From: Bombyx mori
Taxonomy: Eukaryota; Arthropoda; Insecta; Lepidoptera; Bombycidae
Direction of reading: 5' to 3'
NCBI RefSeq assembly: GCF_030269925.1
Contig: NC_085119.1
Coordinates: forward strand, 12,993,001-13,057,000
Length of the DNA: 64,000 nt
The notes below the pieces were generated by a model, which made no database searches, had not been told where the DNA came from, and saw only the letters and a program-made list of their open reading frames with translations. This document shows, piece by piece, positions 10,602 to 22,228 of the stretch. The number at the start of each line of letters is the position of its first letter. The stretch's first letter is position 1. Both the position numbers and the translations under genes were made by a program.

Positions 10602-11239
10602 TGAAACAGTTAGTTGCCCTCAACCTCATAGGTCTCCTTCGGAGGCGCTCAGGCAGGTGTTAACAAATCCCACCTCTTCCGACCAGGCCCGTCTCCGCCC
10701 ACCTGTCTTGATGTACTTAACTAGAAATGCCTTCGGGACACAAGTAATCCTAAATAAAAATAATCACAACATTTTTTCAGAAAACCGTTTTATTTTCCGT
10801 TCAACGAATAAAATACCGAAGACAAATTGCGTATTCGCATCGATACACGTTGTCCTTCAAACGAGGTCTGAAATAAACCTTATGGTTGGAAGCGGATTTG
10901 GCGTTCCTATGATGGTGCCGCTTTCCACGAGCAGACTCAAAACTAAGATGGCTACTGGACTTGTTTTAAAAAATATACATATTCAGAATATCAAATAAAT
11001 AGAAATAAAAGAAATTAAATTTTCTCACAACTCACCATATTAAAAAGTAAAAATAAAAATACGGCGGCACTTCTCCCGAAGTCCGGAACGCGCAATTGGC
11101 TTAAACAGGCATAACAAGGAAAATAAAACAATTCAGACTGCAGTAAGCGATGGCTATGAAATAGTTTTGCCGAAACCGTGAAAATTAAGCAAATAAATAA
11201 CTGGAACGGCCGCAAACTCAGTATAGTAATTATTAATAA
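10602..11239. other. unassigned DNA with an open frame of unknown meaning
   Basis: A 133-residue plus-strand frame (10597-10998) starts inside the class B remnant. It shows no signal peptide, domain or recognisable motif, and I do not treat it as a gene. Confidence 0.4.
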
Positions 11240-11746
11240 CTAGCGACCCGCTCCGACTCCGCTCGGTTCTTTAACAAAAATTTCACCGATATTTGACGTT
11301 TTTTTTTTTTTAATAAAAGAATACTTATTGCGGCATAACTACAATAGTGAGACGTATGCCGTCGCGACACTTTTTGTAAATAATAAGGTGTTCTACAAAG
11401 TCGTAGTACATTATTTTATTCTATCATCAATAGTTTTCGCAGCGCATGTGATGTAAAGAATATTTTAGGTAATTTTTTTACACCTTCGATTACAATTATT
11501 GGAGTTTTAGTAAGGATCCCTAATTTTTTTTCAAAAAAGATTATAGCCTATGTCGCTTGGGAATAGTGTAGCTTTCAAACAGTAAAAGAATTTTTCAAAT
11601 CGGTTCAGCAATTTCGGAGCCTATTCAATACAAACAAACAAACAAATCTTTCCTCTTTATAATATTAGTATAGATATAGATTATAATATTAGTATAGATA
11701 TAGATTATAATATTAGTATAGATATAGATTATAATATTAGTATAGA
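11240..11746 (-). mobile_element. non-autonomous Helitron with amplified 5' end
   Basis: On the minus strand the element starts TCTATACTAATATTATAATC after an A. It runs through an A-rich CAAACAAACAAA block and AAATTGCTGAACCGATTTG, and ends GAGCGGGTCGCTAG followed by T. These are Helitron end features. The 5' terminal sequence is present in nearly four tandem units (11658-11747). Confidence 0.75.
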
Positions 11747-11747
11747 T
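11658..11747. repeat. tandem repeat, 24-bp unit, 3.75 copies
   Basis: The unit TATAATATTAGTATAGATAT plus AGAT repeats without visible error. It is the reverse complement of the Helitron 5' terminus. Confidence 0.9.
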
Positions 11748-13494
11748 GAATTTTGGCTTGCTTGCTTTTGCTATGTGGACGGTCTCGGAGGGGAGTGATC
11801 CAGCTTGGAAGTGAAGATAAAGAAAGATCTTCCAACAAGCGCATGTAACTACTCGATAGACGGACGGTCCAAATGTTATTGTTCGGAACTAGTATACAAA
11901 TACATATGTAGGCTTATCCTTAAAATGTCGTTAGCGAGATTAAGGCATCTTGTGTTCTACGATGGCTACCGCCAGAAACTATCGATGCGATATATGCATA
12001 TCCATGCCCATTTTGATGACAGTTTGGGATACTTTGACAAAATAATCATAGCCGCCATTTTTGGAGGGTAGGAGAAGATTGAAGATAAGATGCCGCACTG
12101 ATAAGTAATATTTTTGTGACTGTGGATTACGTGTAACCTCTTATATTCTTGATAAAGAAGTTACACCAACAGCGGCTATGAGCAAATTATTTAAATTAAA
12201 ATGTTTTCAAAACTTATGGACTACAAAAAACAAAATAACTCAAAAAAATACTTAAAAGTAAAAAGATATCTTCTTCTACTTTTAACTAAAATATTTTTTT
12301 TATAATTTATTGCATAATTAAAAAAGTTAGGCTAGAAGAGCCACTAATCTGGTTCTGAGTGATCATTATCGCTGACGGATACTGTCAAAGCCACAGACAA
12401 AAGTCGTTACCTACCTACCATTCATTTAATGGTGGCTACCTAAAATAAAAAAAATAAAAAAATAAAAACCTTACTTACTTCACTCTCTTTTATATGTATA
12501 TTTCGACAACTTTGTAAGTAGGAACGGCGTACCATAATAATTATTTAATATTAATAAAATGTCCGTTGAAAAGACATAAACAAATTATGATTGCTAATTA
12601 GCTGTGCCTAATTAGGCTTCTTTGTTGCTATAGGAAAGTTAGGTCCGTAATAAATATTAATTTCCGTAACGAATAATGGAGACCTCTCTTGAATAAAATT
12701 GAAAGCAATGAAAGAATTAATTAATGAGCTCCCTCTCGTAATACATTAAGGAAAGTGTAGATAAAATAAACATCATTTATGAAATTGTTAAATAAGATTC
12801 GGTGGTGAGGTTAACACGATGGAATATTTTTTTGGGACATTAAATAACTTTTTTTTTGATGTATGACATTTCTAGTGATAGCTAACAACATAAAATTATA
12901 AAAGAAACCGTAATCTAATGAGCAATAAAGTTGATTAATGTCGAAATTATCATCCGATTGCGCTCAAAATAGTCAATTTATCGCATGGATTTGCTCAAAT
13001 ATATAAAGGAAGATAACGACATGCTAAAATTAACCAACAGTTATGATGGCAACAGTGATGCACAAGTAATTTCAAGAGATCGGTGTTTTTATACAAATAA
13101 CGAACATTGATAACTGAGCGGCAAGAGACTTCAATACTTTGTACCAATAATTTAATTTACTACTAATCTTTTTTTTGTATTCCACGCAATGCAAGACAAA
13201 TAAAGATCAGTTGACGTGCGGGGTCAACAGTCGTCATGGTGCGCTGGGCATGCGCTTGGCATGCAAAAAAATATGGAAATCTGATCAGTAGAAATTTCAT
13301 TTTTAGATATTGGCAATGCTAGAAATATGGCGAAACCACTTACCATTCAGAGCGCAACGAACTTCGTTTGTAGGACAAAACCGAAGATTCGATGCGTGTT
13401 TAATCCACCTTTGACGTGATTACATTTGTAGTAGTAGTATTTTTTATTGTAAAATATTATTTTATTATTTACCTTTTTGTAAACTTTAAATCAT
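11748..13494. other. unassigned DNA, about 1.7 kb
   Basis: The 88-residue frame at 11805-12071 has no recognised domain. About 12300-12475 ends in an (AAAAT)n-type low-complexity tail and may be an old repeat. Nothing else is recognised. Confidence 0.4.
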
Positions 13495-13582
13495 CAATCT
13501 CAATTGTTTTTGTACACCGTCATCTCACTCACTCGTCACTCATCACTCATCAGTCGTCACTCATCACCCGTCAGTCGTCACT
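13495..13582. repeat. imperfect tandem repeat (GTCACTCATCA-like)
   Basis: Units such as CGTCACTCATCA, CAGTCGTCACTCATCAC and CCGTCAGTCGTCACTCAT follow one another. They account for the serine-rich stretch of the frame at 13416-13775. Confidence 0.7.
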
Positions 13583-13671
13583 CATGATTTGTGTTAATCA
13601 CAAGTACAATATGGTACCTAAACAGTCGCCGTCGCTCTTAACACATCATTTCAGATCCTCCCGATCCACTA

Positions 13672-13956
13672 TCGGTGCTTTTAGGTACCTCAAGCACCAG
13701 TCACCGTTCTCGTCGAACCCGTCGCTCGCGACGAAGAGTTCAGCTAGTAAATTAACCCACAGACACAGCCAATGAGTTTCTCGCTGAATCTTCTCAGTGG
13801 GTCGCGTTTCGCGATCTTGTGGTAGATTCTGCGAAGCGCTGGTCTTGCTAGAGCTAGTGTTAGCATCGTCCTCAGGCTAGATCCCCGTGAGCTCACCTAC
13901 TCGCCCGGTTACGCTGCCATAACCTCCTAGGCGACTAGCTTAGGTAGGAAAAAAAA
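13672..13956 (+). repeat. class B LINE 3'-end repeat, longer copy
   Basis: This copy extends upstream of the usual start into CACCGTTCTCGTCGAACCCG and CGACGAAGAGTTCAGC, sequence shared with 48428-48688. Variable 5' ends with a constant 3' end are typical of LINE truncation. GGTGCTT...AAGCACC (13674-13698) forms a small inverted repeat within it. Confidence 0.75.
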
Positions 13957-14082
13957 TCCCCGAAAACTTATTTGGTTTTCGTTCACTTATCTTCAATACA
14001 TTATGTGGATGTATTGTACTGCTTTCTCAAGTAAATAAATCGCATAATGGCATAACTATATAATAAAACCATAACTATTCAG

Positions 14083-14274
14083 TTAGCTTTTTTTTGTTTT
14101 TTTTTCCTACCTAATCTGATAGCCTTGAGAGGCTCAAACCTGACGGGCTCAAACCTGACGACGTTGCTAACACGAACCCTAGCAAGAGCCGTGCTTCGCA
14201 GAATCTACCACCGGATCGGGAACGCGACCCACTGAGAAGATCCGGCGAGAAACTCAGTGGGCTGTGTCTGAGGG
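14083..14274 (-). repeat. class B repeat with target-site duplication
   Basis: TAACTATTCAG occurs at 14072-14082 and 14275-14285 and flanks the element. The minus-strand copy ends in an A-rich tail (T-run at 14088-14105). GGCTCAAACCTGACG is tandemly duplicated inside it. Confidence 0.85.
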
Positions 14275-14285
14275 TAACTATTCAG

Positions 14286-15047
14286 AAAATGTTATACCTG
14301 TACAAGAATCGAATCTCAAGCAAGTACGTAATCGCATGACAACTGCGGGTGTTCTAAATACAACGTTTATTCATCCAAAATAAACCAATTCAAATAGCTC
14401 GCATATTTTATGTATGTATAATATCAGCACAACGTGTACAAGTGAAAAATATGTTTTCACCAAACATCGAAAAAGTTTCTTCTAAAAGTTTTATCAATAC
14501 AAGAAATCGTACAATTCCTTTGAAAGTTGAATACAATAGTGAAGTCGTGTTCCTAGTGGATTGAATTGCGAACTTTACGTAAGATCCAGATAAAAATAGC
14601 ATAGTTCAATATATATTTTAAGCTGACGTTGGATCAAAGTATCATCATATTATCTGTTAGCTCTATATATGCTACTTACGTAATACAAAATTAAAGACAA
14701 GTGCTCTAAATCATAACTATGGTGCCAAATAATAGTAAACTAATGGATTTTTTCATTTGATAAATCGAAGTCTTCTAAATAATCTACTATATGCTAAGTA
14801 CAACTCGTGATTTTAGTAGTGTTAAATTTTTTTATTATAAAATTGCGATACATGTAAATTTTTTCCGAGAAACAAAAAAACACCGAACCTAAACTATTCC
14901 TTAAAAAAACCACTTAGATCAATTGTTCGAATGCTGCGTGACGATACATCAAACTTACAATTTCATTCGCTCTTATTCTTTTAATTGTTACAATACAAAA
15001 ATTTGTAAAGATTGTTTTCGAAGAAATAAAATAGAAACAAAAAAAAA
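14286..15047. other. unassigned AT-rich DNA
   Basis: The 64-residue minus-strand frame at 14408-14602 has no recognisable features. Nothing else is recognised. Confidence 0.4.
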
Positions 15048-15430
15048 GACGTGTGGCACTCGGGGACTGCCGCGGTAAAGCTATTCCAAAGTATTTTTTA
15101 TCAACTTATGCAATTACAATAAGACAATAATAATTTAATATTAAAACAATAATAAAAATAAGACCACGCCATATTTATATACATTAACAAAAGCAAAACA
15201 TTAACTGTCCCCTTCAAACTCATAAGCTAGACCGCGTGAGAGAGAGATGGGCAGACTTTTCATGATGCTTATGCAGTGCGACGTCACGCCGCACGCTTAT
15301 TCACAAACACTACACCAGCGCATCGTGTGAATGTGTTGAACGCGAGCTACATAGTAGGCGTAGTAGTGGTGTCAGGTTATTTTCGTTACGGAATTTTTTG
15401 ATTCAGTCGCCGCGCTCAAGGCCCGCAATA
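15048..15430. repeat. probable lepidopteran dispersed repeat, class unknown
   Basis: The blocks GACGTGTGGCACTCGGGGAC, GCGTGAGAGAGAGATGGGCA, GACGTCACGCCGCACGCTTA and GTTACGGAATTTTTTGATTC appear together. I associate this combination with repeats seen across moth genomes. Only one copy is present here, so the call rests on recall. Confidence 0.4.
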
Positions 15431-15761
15431 GAAGCTATGCAAAAGCTTAAAAATACAATGTATAGATTAATTTTTTTAACGTTCAGTTCAAATACAACAA
15501 ACAAAAAAACTTAAACTAGTATAAATTGCTTAACGATCAATATCGATTACCAATCAATTATGCCACTTTCGTATTTGCTTTGTATTCATAAATGAATTCA
15601 TATTGCGGCGAGCACAATTAACAAATTTTAAATTCCAAACACGCCGTACTGTTCAACCCAATTAATTATTAATTTAATGTGTGTATTGGAAATGTTCACA
15701 CGACATACTTACTCGTTAACGCAAAAATTATCAAATTAAAAGGGTTACTTTTTTTCATGTA
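15431..15761. other. unassigned AT-rich DNA
   Basis: No recognisable gene or repeat is seen. Confidence 0.4.
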
Positions 15762-16012
15762 TTTTTTTTAATTGCTTAATTCCGTGGACAGACTCACGAT
15801 CCACCTGGTGTTAAGTGGTTACCGGAACCCATAGACACATACAACGTAAATGTGGCCACTCAACTTGAGATCACCATGATTTCTAAGGTCTCAGTTTTAA
15901 CAGTACAACAGCTGCCCCACCCTTCAAACCGAAACGCATTACTGCTTCACGGCAGAAATAGGCAGGGTGGTGGTACGTACCCGTGCGGACTCACAAGACG
16001 TCCTACCACAAG
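15762..16012 (-). repeat. Bm1 SINE, headless form
   Basis: The T-run tail and Bm1 body end at GACGTCCTACCACAAGTG, close to the truncation point shared by other copies. Confidence 0.88.
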
Positions 16013-16479
16013 TGAAATTTAAAGTTTTGTTTTGATCAGCCGTATTATGTCATCGCATACGTTAATTTTATGTGTGTTTTGTAATTCTCACATCTATACT
16101 GCACATTTGTATGCATTTCTTTGCAAATACCTACGCTCTTTTAGAGTCACGAGTCGATAACAATTTTAGTGATGTTAATTAACTTCCAAACGTTTCCAAA
16201 TTGATTCCACATCATTAAAGTTGTTTCATCCCGTGTCATTCAACAACGTAATATATCCACATAATATAGTAGACAAATTCTGTTTTAGTGACTAGGTCAG
16301 GTAAGGTGAAACTTTAATGGAATATCCGAGGCAATCCCACAGGACCGAACGGTATTAAAGTTGAACTTACTACGACCTATCATGGCCGTCTGATGTATGC
16401 TTCATATTTGTAGTATATGTTCGCTATTACCTATTCAGAATGCACTATACCATCCATCCCAAAACTATTTTTATTTTTT
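16013..16479. other. unassigned DNA
   Basis: No recognisable gene or repeat is seen. Confidence 0.4.
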
Positions 16480-16728
16480 ACTGGTGGTAGGACCTCTTGT
16501 GAGTCCGCGTGGGTAGGTACCACCACCCTGCCTATTTCTGCCGTGAAGCACTAATGCGTTTCGGTTTGAAGGGTGGGGCAGCCGTTATAACTATACTTGA
16601 GACCTTAGAACTTATATCTCGAGGTGGGTGCCGCATTTACGTCGTAAATGTCTGTGGGCTCCAGTAACCACTTAATACCAGGTGGGCTGTGAGCTCGTCC
16701 ATTCATTAATGCAATAAATAAATAAAAA
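16480..16728 (+). repeat. Bm1 SINE, headless form
   Basis: It starts ACTGGTGGTAGGACCTCTTG and ends with a (AAAT)n-type tail. Confidence 0.9.
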
Positions 16729-16853
16729 GGTTAATCTATAAAAGAAAATTTTCTGTATAAATAAAAATAGTTTGTAACCATCACTAGAGATTTACTGGAC
16801 CGATTTACATGCTTCAACACGTTTTTATTAACTTTGATATAAATCGATAAATG

Positions 16854-16979
16854 AATAGCTATTTGGTTTTAGCAAGATTTCGCTTGATACGCATCATCTA
16901 TCTTCGTAATTAAAGGTCCGTTTCATTTGGTACCTATTAGTATCAACAGTTCGATGTTTTTAATTGAACTTCAATTAAG
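16854..16979 (+). repeat. unclassified dispersed repeat, copy 1
   Basis: AATAGCTATTTGGTTTTAGC, CGTAATTAAAGGTCCGTTTC and AATTGAACTTCAATTAAG recur in the same order, inverted, at 46806-46926. Confidence 0.75.
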
Positions 16980-17172
16980 TTTTTTTGTTATGGTATTGTT
17001 ACGCCGGTAAGAGTAACGCCATCTATCGCTGAATAGTCGAACGGATATCGAAGGTTCTAGTAACATCTAGAACGCTCGAGAAGTGCAACGCCATCTATTG
17101 TCAAATAGCGAAAACACACAATACCAGACCTTTGTGGAATATTCTCGACGATTCTAGGAATTTCGTCACGAC

Positions 17173-17180
17173 TATAAAAG
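17173..17180 (+). promoter_or_regulatory. TATA box of the LTR promoter
   Basis: TATAAAAG lies in the same position of both LTR copies (also 57538-57545), followed by a conserved GATGGCACGCAGTCAGT segment. Confidence 0.7.
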
Positions 17181-17333
17181 CATTGCAAAGATGGCACGCA
17201 GTCAGTTAGTAATCGTACTACTCGAAGCGAAACAGCGAACGGATCACCTGAAGCGAAGCGGAAGAAGTGAATTGAGAATTTTAGTGTTTTTTGAAGGTTT
17301 TAAGTGTTCTAAGTGTTGAATACAGTTTTAAGA

Positions 17334-17778
17334 TTTTTTTTTTAATTGCTTAGATGGGTGGACGAGCTCACAGCCCACCTGGTGTTAAATGGTTACTGGA
17401 GCCCATAGACATCCACAACGCAAATGCGCCACCCACCTTGAGATACAAGTTCTAAGGTCTCAAGTATAGTTACAACGGCTGCCCCACCCTTCAAACCGAA
17501 ACGCATTACTGCTTCACGGCAGAAATAGGCAGGGTGGTGGTACCCACCCGCGTGGACTCACAAGAGGTCCTACCACCAGTAATTACGCAAATTTTTATTC
17601 ATTTTTATTACACGGGTTTCATTTTTATTACACGATATTATTCCTTCACCGTGGAAGTCAATCGTGAACATTTGTTGAGTACGTATTTCATTAGAAAAAT
17701 TGGTACCCGCCTACGGGATTCGAACACCGGTGCATCGCTTCAACACGAATGCACCGGACGTCTTATCCGTTAGGCCAC
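17334..17778 (-). repeat. Bm1 SINE, full length, inside the LTR
   Basis: The A-rich tail (T-run from 17334), the complete body and the tRNA-like head with B box (minus strand GGTGTTCGAATCC) are all present. The head ends at GGCCAC, 17773-17778. It is among the best preserved copies in the window. Confidence 0.92.
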
Positions 17779-17820
17779 TTTGGTGGAACATTTATTTATC
17801 CCGAACCCCATCGCGTAACA

Positions 17821-18308
17821 GTATTTTTTCCAAAATTTAAACTTTAAATTGCTCTCCTGGAAATTTGCAAAAACGACGATTAAACCAAACAACCTTTCAC
17901 CCCTCGATATGTTTGTTTCCATGTAAATAAATTTTTGAGTGAACTTAATAAAATAAACTAAAATAACTAAAACTAAACTAAAATAAACTTTAAAGTCATT
18001 TTCATGAACTTGAACACGGCCGATTGACACGCATCAAGGACTGATGACAATACAACAATTTTATAACTTCGCTCGAATATCCTGATTATTGCAAGAGGAT
18101 AAAAAAAAAAATTTTTGTTAGTTCGTTTTAGTATTTAAACGTATTTTTCTTTTAATTTTTAAAACTACATTTTTTTATTTAGCGGTATTTAATACTGCGT
18201 ATAGGACTGCGTTTTAGGACAAGAAATATTTTAATTGTGGCCCAAGAAATAAAATAATAGATCGTATTAAACAAAATTAACTTAAGTAAATATCATACAC
18301 ATATTATA
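17821..18308. other. unassigned AT-rich DNA
   Basis: No recognisable gene or repeat is seen between the solo LTR and the mariner element. Confidence 0.45.
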
Positions 18309-18335
18309 CCTAGTCAGGTCATAAGTATTGTCACA
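18309..18335 (+). repeat. left inverted terminal repeat of the maT element
   Basis: The 27-bp arm matches 19580-19606 inverted, with 3 differences. The outer 16 bp are identical. Confidence 0.9.
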
Positions 18336-18449
18336 CAGTAAAAACTTTTCTTTTAGAATGCTGGCCACAAAAAAGTTTATTGAATTCGAATTTCGAATTG
18401 TTCATGAAAATAAAAATGTATACTTTTAGAATTTTACTCATTTTTAAAT

Positions 18450-19442
18450 ATGGAGTGGACGCTTAAAGAAGACCGTGTTGCAGTTATTGCGTTGCATCGT
18501 TGCGGTTACGCGCCAATTCAAAATTTTAACATACTGAAAAATTTGAATATAACCAAAAGATTCGTTTATCGTATCATCAAACGATACAATGAAGACTCTA
18601 GTGTAGATGACAGGTCAAGAAGTGGTCGCCCTCGGTCTGTTAGGACTTCAGCAGTGATAAAAGCTGTGAAGGCGCGAATTCAAAGAAATCCCAAACGTAA
18701 GCAGAAACTGTTGGCCCTTCAGATGGGGTTAAGCAGAACCACGGTGAAAAGGGTGTTAAATGAAGACTTAGGGCTTCGGGCATATCGAAGAAAAACAGGA
18801 CATCGTTTGAATGCTCGTCTAATGGACCTGAGACTGAAGAGATGCCGCGCTTTGTTGAAGCGGTACGCGGGAAAAAAATATCGGAAATTTTTTTAAAAAA
18901 ATTTACCGTAGAAGAGAGCTACAACAAACAAAATGATAAGGTGTACGCACACAGTAATGAAGAAGCGAGCAACCGTATTCCGCGTGTCCAACGAGGTCAT
19001 TTTCCATCCTCGCTCATGGTATGGTTGGGAGTTTCTTATTGGGGCTTAACAGAGGTACATTTTTGTGAGAAAGGTGTAAAAACGAATGCAGTTGTGTATC
19101 AAAATACAGTCCTGACGAACCTTGTGGAACCTGTTTCTCATACCATGTTCAATAACAGGCACTGGGTATTCCAACAAGATTCGGCGCCAGCTCATAGAGC
19201 GAAGAGCACACAAGACTGGCTGGCGGCGCGTGAAATCGACTTCATCCGGCACGAAGACTGGCCCTCCTCCAGTCCAGATTTGAATCCGTTAGATTACAAA
19301 GATATGGCAACACTTGGAGGAAAAGGCGTGCTCAAAGCTTCATCCCAATTTGGAGTCACTCAAGACATCCTTGATTAAGGCAGCCGCCGATATTGACATG
19401 GACCTCGTTCGTGCTGCGATAGACGACTGGCCGCGCAGATAG
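18450..19442 (+). pseudogene. maT-family (DD37D) transposase, frameshifted
   Basis: This codes for the cut-and-paste transposase of a mariner-like element. The first part (18450-18896) has the N-terminal helix-turn-helix region, with a GRPRSVRTSAV linker and a second helix region (LQMGLSRTTVKRVLNEDLGL). The frame breaks in a T/A-run at about 18886-18906, where family members carry the first catalytic Asp (FSDE-type motif); that motif is missing. The second frame has FQQDSAPAH with catalytic Asp at 19178-19180 and NPLDY with the third Asp at 19292-19294, exactly 37 residues later. A further shift just after DYK (about 19297-19304) leads to the C-terminal frame that ends in DDWPRR and a stop at 19440-19442. 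Total span is 331 codons, close to the usual mariner length. The protein cannot be active. Confidence 0.92.
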
Positions 19443-19579
19443 AAGGCCTGTATTCAAAATCACGGAGGTCATTTTGAATAAACTTTAGTGTCATAAGAAT
19501 CTATGTTTTGTTAAGTTCAATTTGGTATATGAATGGTTACATAATGAATAAACTTGTTTCAATTATTTTACATTAAACA

Positions 19580-19606
19580 TGTGACAGAATTTATGACCTG
19601 ACTAGG
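19580..19606 (-). repeat. right inverted terminal repeat of the maT element
   Basis: TGTGACAGAATTTATGACCT, then GACTAGG, mirrors the left end. Confidence 0.9.
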
Positions 19607-19608
19607 TA

Positions 19609-20242
19609 TATATTTTGACACAAAAAATCTTATTGACATCCTTCTGCTCACATTTTCTTAACAAAGAAATAGAAGACATATTGGTAGTAGTATCTTTGTA
19701 CAAATACAAAAAAGTGTTCTGTAAAGTGTTCTTTAATCTAGTGTTCTTGATTAAACATATTTGGAAAATGTATTATTTGAAACGCTACGTCACAACAGTG
19801 CGACGCCGCTGCCGTTTTTCCGTTGTCATATTTCACTTGTCTGTGTATATTGACAGTTCCATTGACAGCTTTCTCTGTATTAAAACTCAGCAATGTTTGA
19901 AAATATAAACCTTTCAGACACTATTAAGTTGATACTATTACGAGTAAATTCTGTTGTTAATTGAATACATTCTTGAACTCCGTTCCATGAAATTCTAGTT
20001 TAAATATGTGCAAACTTAGTTACAGGCTAGTCCCAGGGCAGTCCCGCTGGAGCGGATTATATTAAAGTTCCACTCACAACTGGCCTTGTCCTTTGTGAGA
20101 CTCATAAAATAATCGAAAACAACCTCATTGATTATTTACAGTGGCGAATACCAACTTATGCTGACCCGTTTTTTTTTTATTTTTATTATTTATTACAAGG
20201 AGAACCAAGAGCGAACTCAACATGATATAATAACATGTAACA
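19609..20242. other. unassigned DNA
   Basis: The 97-residue frame at 19615-19908 has no recognised domain. No repeat is recognised. Confidence 0.4.
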
Positions 20243-20362
20243 TTTTTATTTTATTGCCCGAGCAGGCAGATGAGCATACGGCCCACCTGATGGCAAGTGG
20301 TTACCGTCGCTTATGGACGTCAGCAATGCCAGGGGCAGAGCCAAGCCGCTACCTACCGTTTA
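20243..20362 (-). repeat. class C repeat
   Basis: GAGCAGGCAGATGAGCATAC, GGCCCACCTGATGGCAAGTG and GCCAGGGGCAGAGCCAAGCC are well conserved. Confidence 0.8.
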
Positions 20363-22228
20363 AAATAGAAATGTCAAAACTCCAAGCTCGTGAGTTAATA
20401 GGAAGGTTATTTAACATAAAATATATTAAAAGACACTCAGGACTTTTTTACATCAAAACTATTCATTGTTATTGTAGTCGCTTGCGAGCTGAAAAATGTA
20501 AATAATTTAAACAAAAATACAAGAATGAACCGTCAAAGTGTTTCGTTCACGTTCATTTAATTCGTGTCGTTCTATAAATTTTTTTCCCCACAAAACCAAC
20601 CCGGCGAACAATCTGTCAATCATCAACGTAAACATTCGACATTGCCTCGCAACGCCATCGTAATTTTGCAAAACACCCTTACAAATCGAATTAAACATAA
20701 AAAACGAACCCTCAGTGAAATGTACGTAATGTTACGTATTTATCAAAATCGGTATTTCGTCCATTAACCGCCGAGAGCATTACTGCACCGCAACATTCGT
20801 AGCTATTAATAAAAGGAGGGCCGCAATTACGTTCGGGGTAAATCTCCCGGTTGTTGGCGCTGGTTTATAATAAAACAGGCGGCGGTGCCAAAGGCGCCAT
20901 GCCAAGCAAGTTCGGCGGGAAGGCCTCTTACCATACTCCGCTAGATCGTTCTCCCTTTCACTTGAATAATATACGATAGAGATAGACGTTTTTGTATAAT
21001 TTGAGGAGAAACATCCTATCTAGATTCCTACTTATAGTGACGGTGTTCGTTACATTTCTGTTAAAATCAATAGTTCGATAATATATGACTTCGGCGCTTT
21101 ATTACCACTAAATGATTAGATAAAGTTGTAAGATTAAATAAATAAATAAATCTACTATCTTTTGCCACGCACTCAGCAACTTATGAAATTTAACCTAAGC
21201 ACTCTAAGAAACTCGACATTAAAAAAAACAACACTCCTGTTAATTCCTTGAGCTTAGCTAAAAATTAACGCAATTAACACAAGAACCAAAAGCAACACTC
21301 ACCAAACAGTTTAAATAAATCTTCAACGTGTCATTTAAAACTCTTAAGACTCCTCGTAAAGAGTTAATTGTTCAAGCGGAAGTTCAGAAACGGCAATTCG
21401 TTCTGCCCAAATGTTTACTATCCGTGCAAGTCGTTACGCGTTTGTAATGAGCATTCACTTGTAAACTATACACATTAAATATAAGTTGAATATTTCAGCC
21501 AAACTATTGGAATAGTGGATTGTCTTAAAGCCCTACGTCTTTGAGAATATAACGGAATGTAGAAATAATATCAAATTTGGATTATAACCTTGGAAAATTA
21601 ATGAAAAATGAACCTAAAACCTAAAAAAACAAATATAATAACTAAATAATAATATACATATTATTAAAAGAAGTTCCTTTAGGCAAGGTTCCGAAGATAC
21701 TGATAATAATAAGATACCTTAGAAAAACTATGTACATGTACTCCATACATATATAAGCTGCGAATCTATGTTAATAAAACCAATTTCGCCAAAGATAAAA
21801 TGGCGACAATTATTACACGCCAAATTTAATTTGTTGAAGCGACTAAATTATTACGCATTTTTACGGTTTAATTTTCCTGGTCACGAACTACTGACAATAT
21901 TCTGAAACTGCAAAGTATCCGAAACGGCACAAATAATATAATGGCAATAAATAACGCCAGATTAAAACGTAAAACCATGTCTAATTATATCTCCGAATCG
22001 CGAAATATAATAAGAATATAATATGCACAAGTAAGATGTGATTGATTTTTTCCTGCACTAGTTGACTTTTAATGCGATTCTAATTAAACATATTTATTTT
22101 GTTTCAGGTAAATAATCTCCGTTTTCAACACGTGGACTTCAAAGATTCATTTATGAATTAAAATCGATACCGAAAATCGTTTAGGATTTGTTTTGATGAA
22201 CTGAATACTACTACAAATATTCTTTTTT
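20363..22228. other. unassigned DNA, 1.9 kb, with a GC-richer island
   Basis: Positions 20765-20965 are GC-richer, with CTCCCGGTTGTTGGCGCTGG and GGCGGCGGTGCCAAAGGCGC. They carry no recognised repeat or frame. The rest is AT-rich with an (AAAT)n run near 21135. Confidence 0.45.

Larger units (their letters stand above)
16997..17820 (+). mobile_element. solo LTR of an LTR retrotransposon, split by Bm1
   Basis: The LTR starts TGTTACGCCG, ends CGCGTAACA and is flanked by the 4-bp duplication GTAT (16993-16996 and 17821-17824). LTR sequence occupies 16997-17333 and 17779-17820. The middle is a Bm1 insertion. A TATA box, TATAAAAG, lies at 17173-17180, followed by GCACGCAGTCAGT as a likely start region. 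AACGCCATCTAT occurs twice, 72 bp apart, upstream of the TATA box. A 4-bp duplication suits Ty3/gypsy-type integration, but the family is not certain. No internal coding region is present. Orientation is set by the TATA box. Confidence 0.85.
18309..19606 (+). mobile_element. maT-type mariner DNA transposon (Bmmar6-like)
   Basis: The element is 1298 bp long. It has inverted terminal repeats beginning CCTAGTCAGGTCATAA at both ends and a TA target duplication at 18307-18308 and 19607-19608. It carries one transposase-derived reading region. Size, ends and TA target fit the Tc1/mariner superfamily, and the 37-residue catalytic spacing fits the maT group. The naming as Bmmar6-like is from memory. 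The transposase is broken, so this copy is not autonomous, but its ends look usable by a transposase supplied elsewhere. Confidence 0.9.

Noticed and set aside
10597..10998. 133-residue plus-strand open frame
   Set aside because: It starts inside a class B repeat remnant and shows no domain, signal or coding signature.
13495..13582. CRISPR-like or satellite array
   Set aside because: Units are short, imperfect and without spacers. It is a small simple tandem repeat.
17700..17778. tRNA gene suggested by GGTGTTCGAATCC and neighbouring sequence
   Set aside because: It is the tRNA-derived head of Bm1. It continues into SINE body and lacks a closing acceptor stem.
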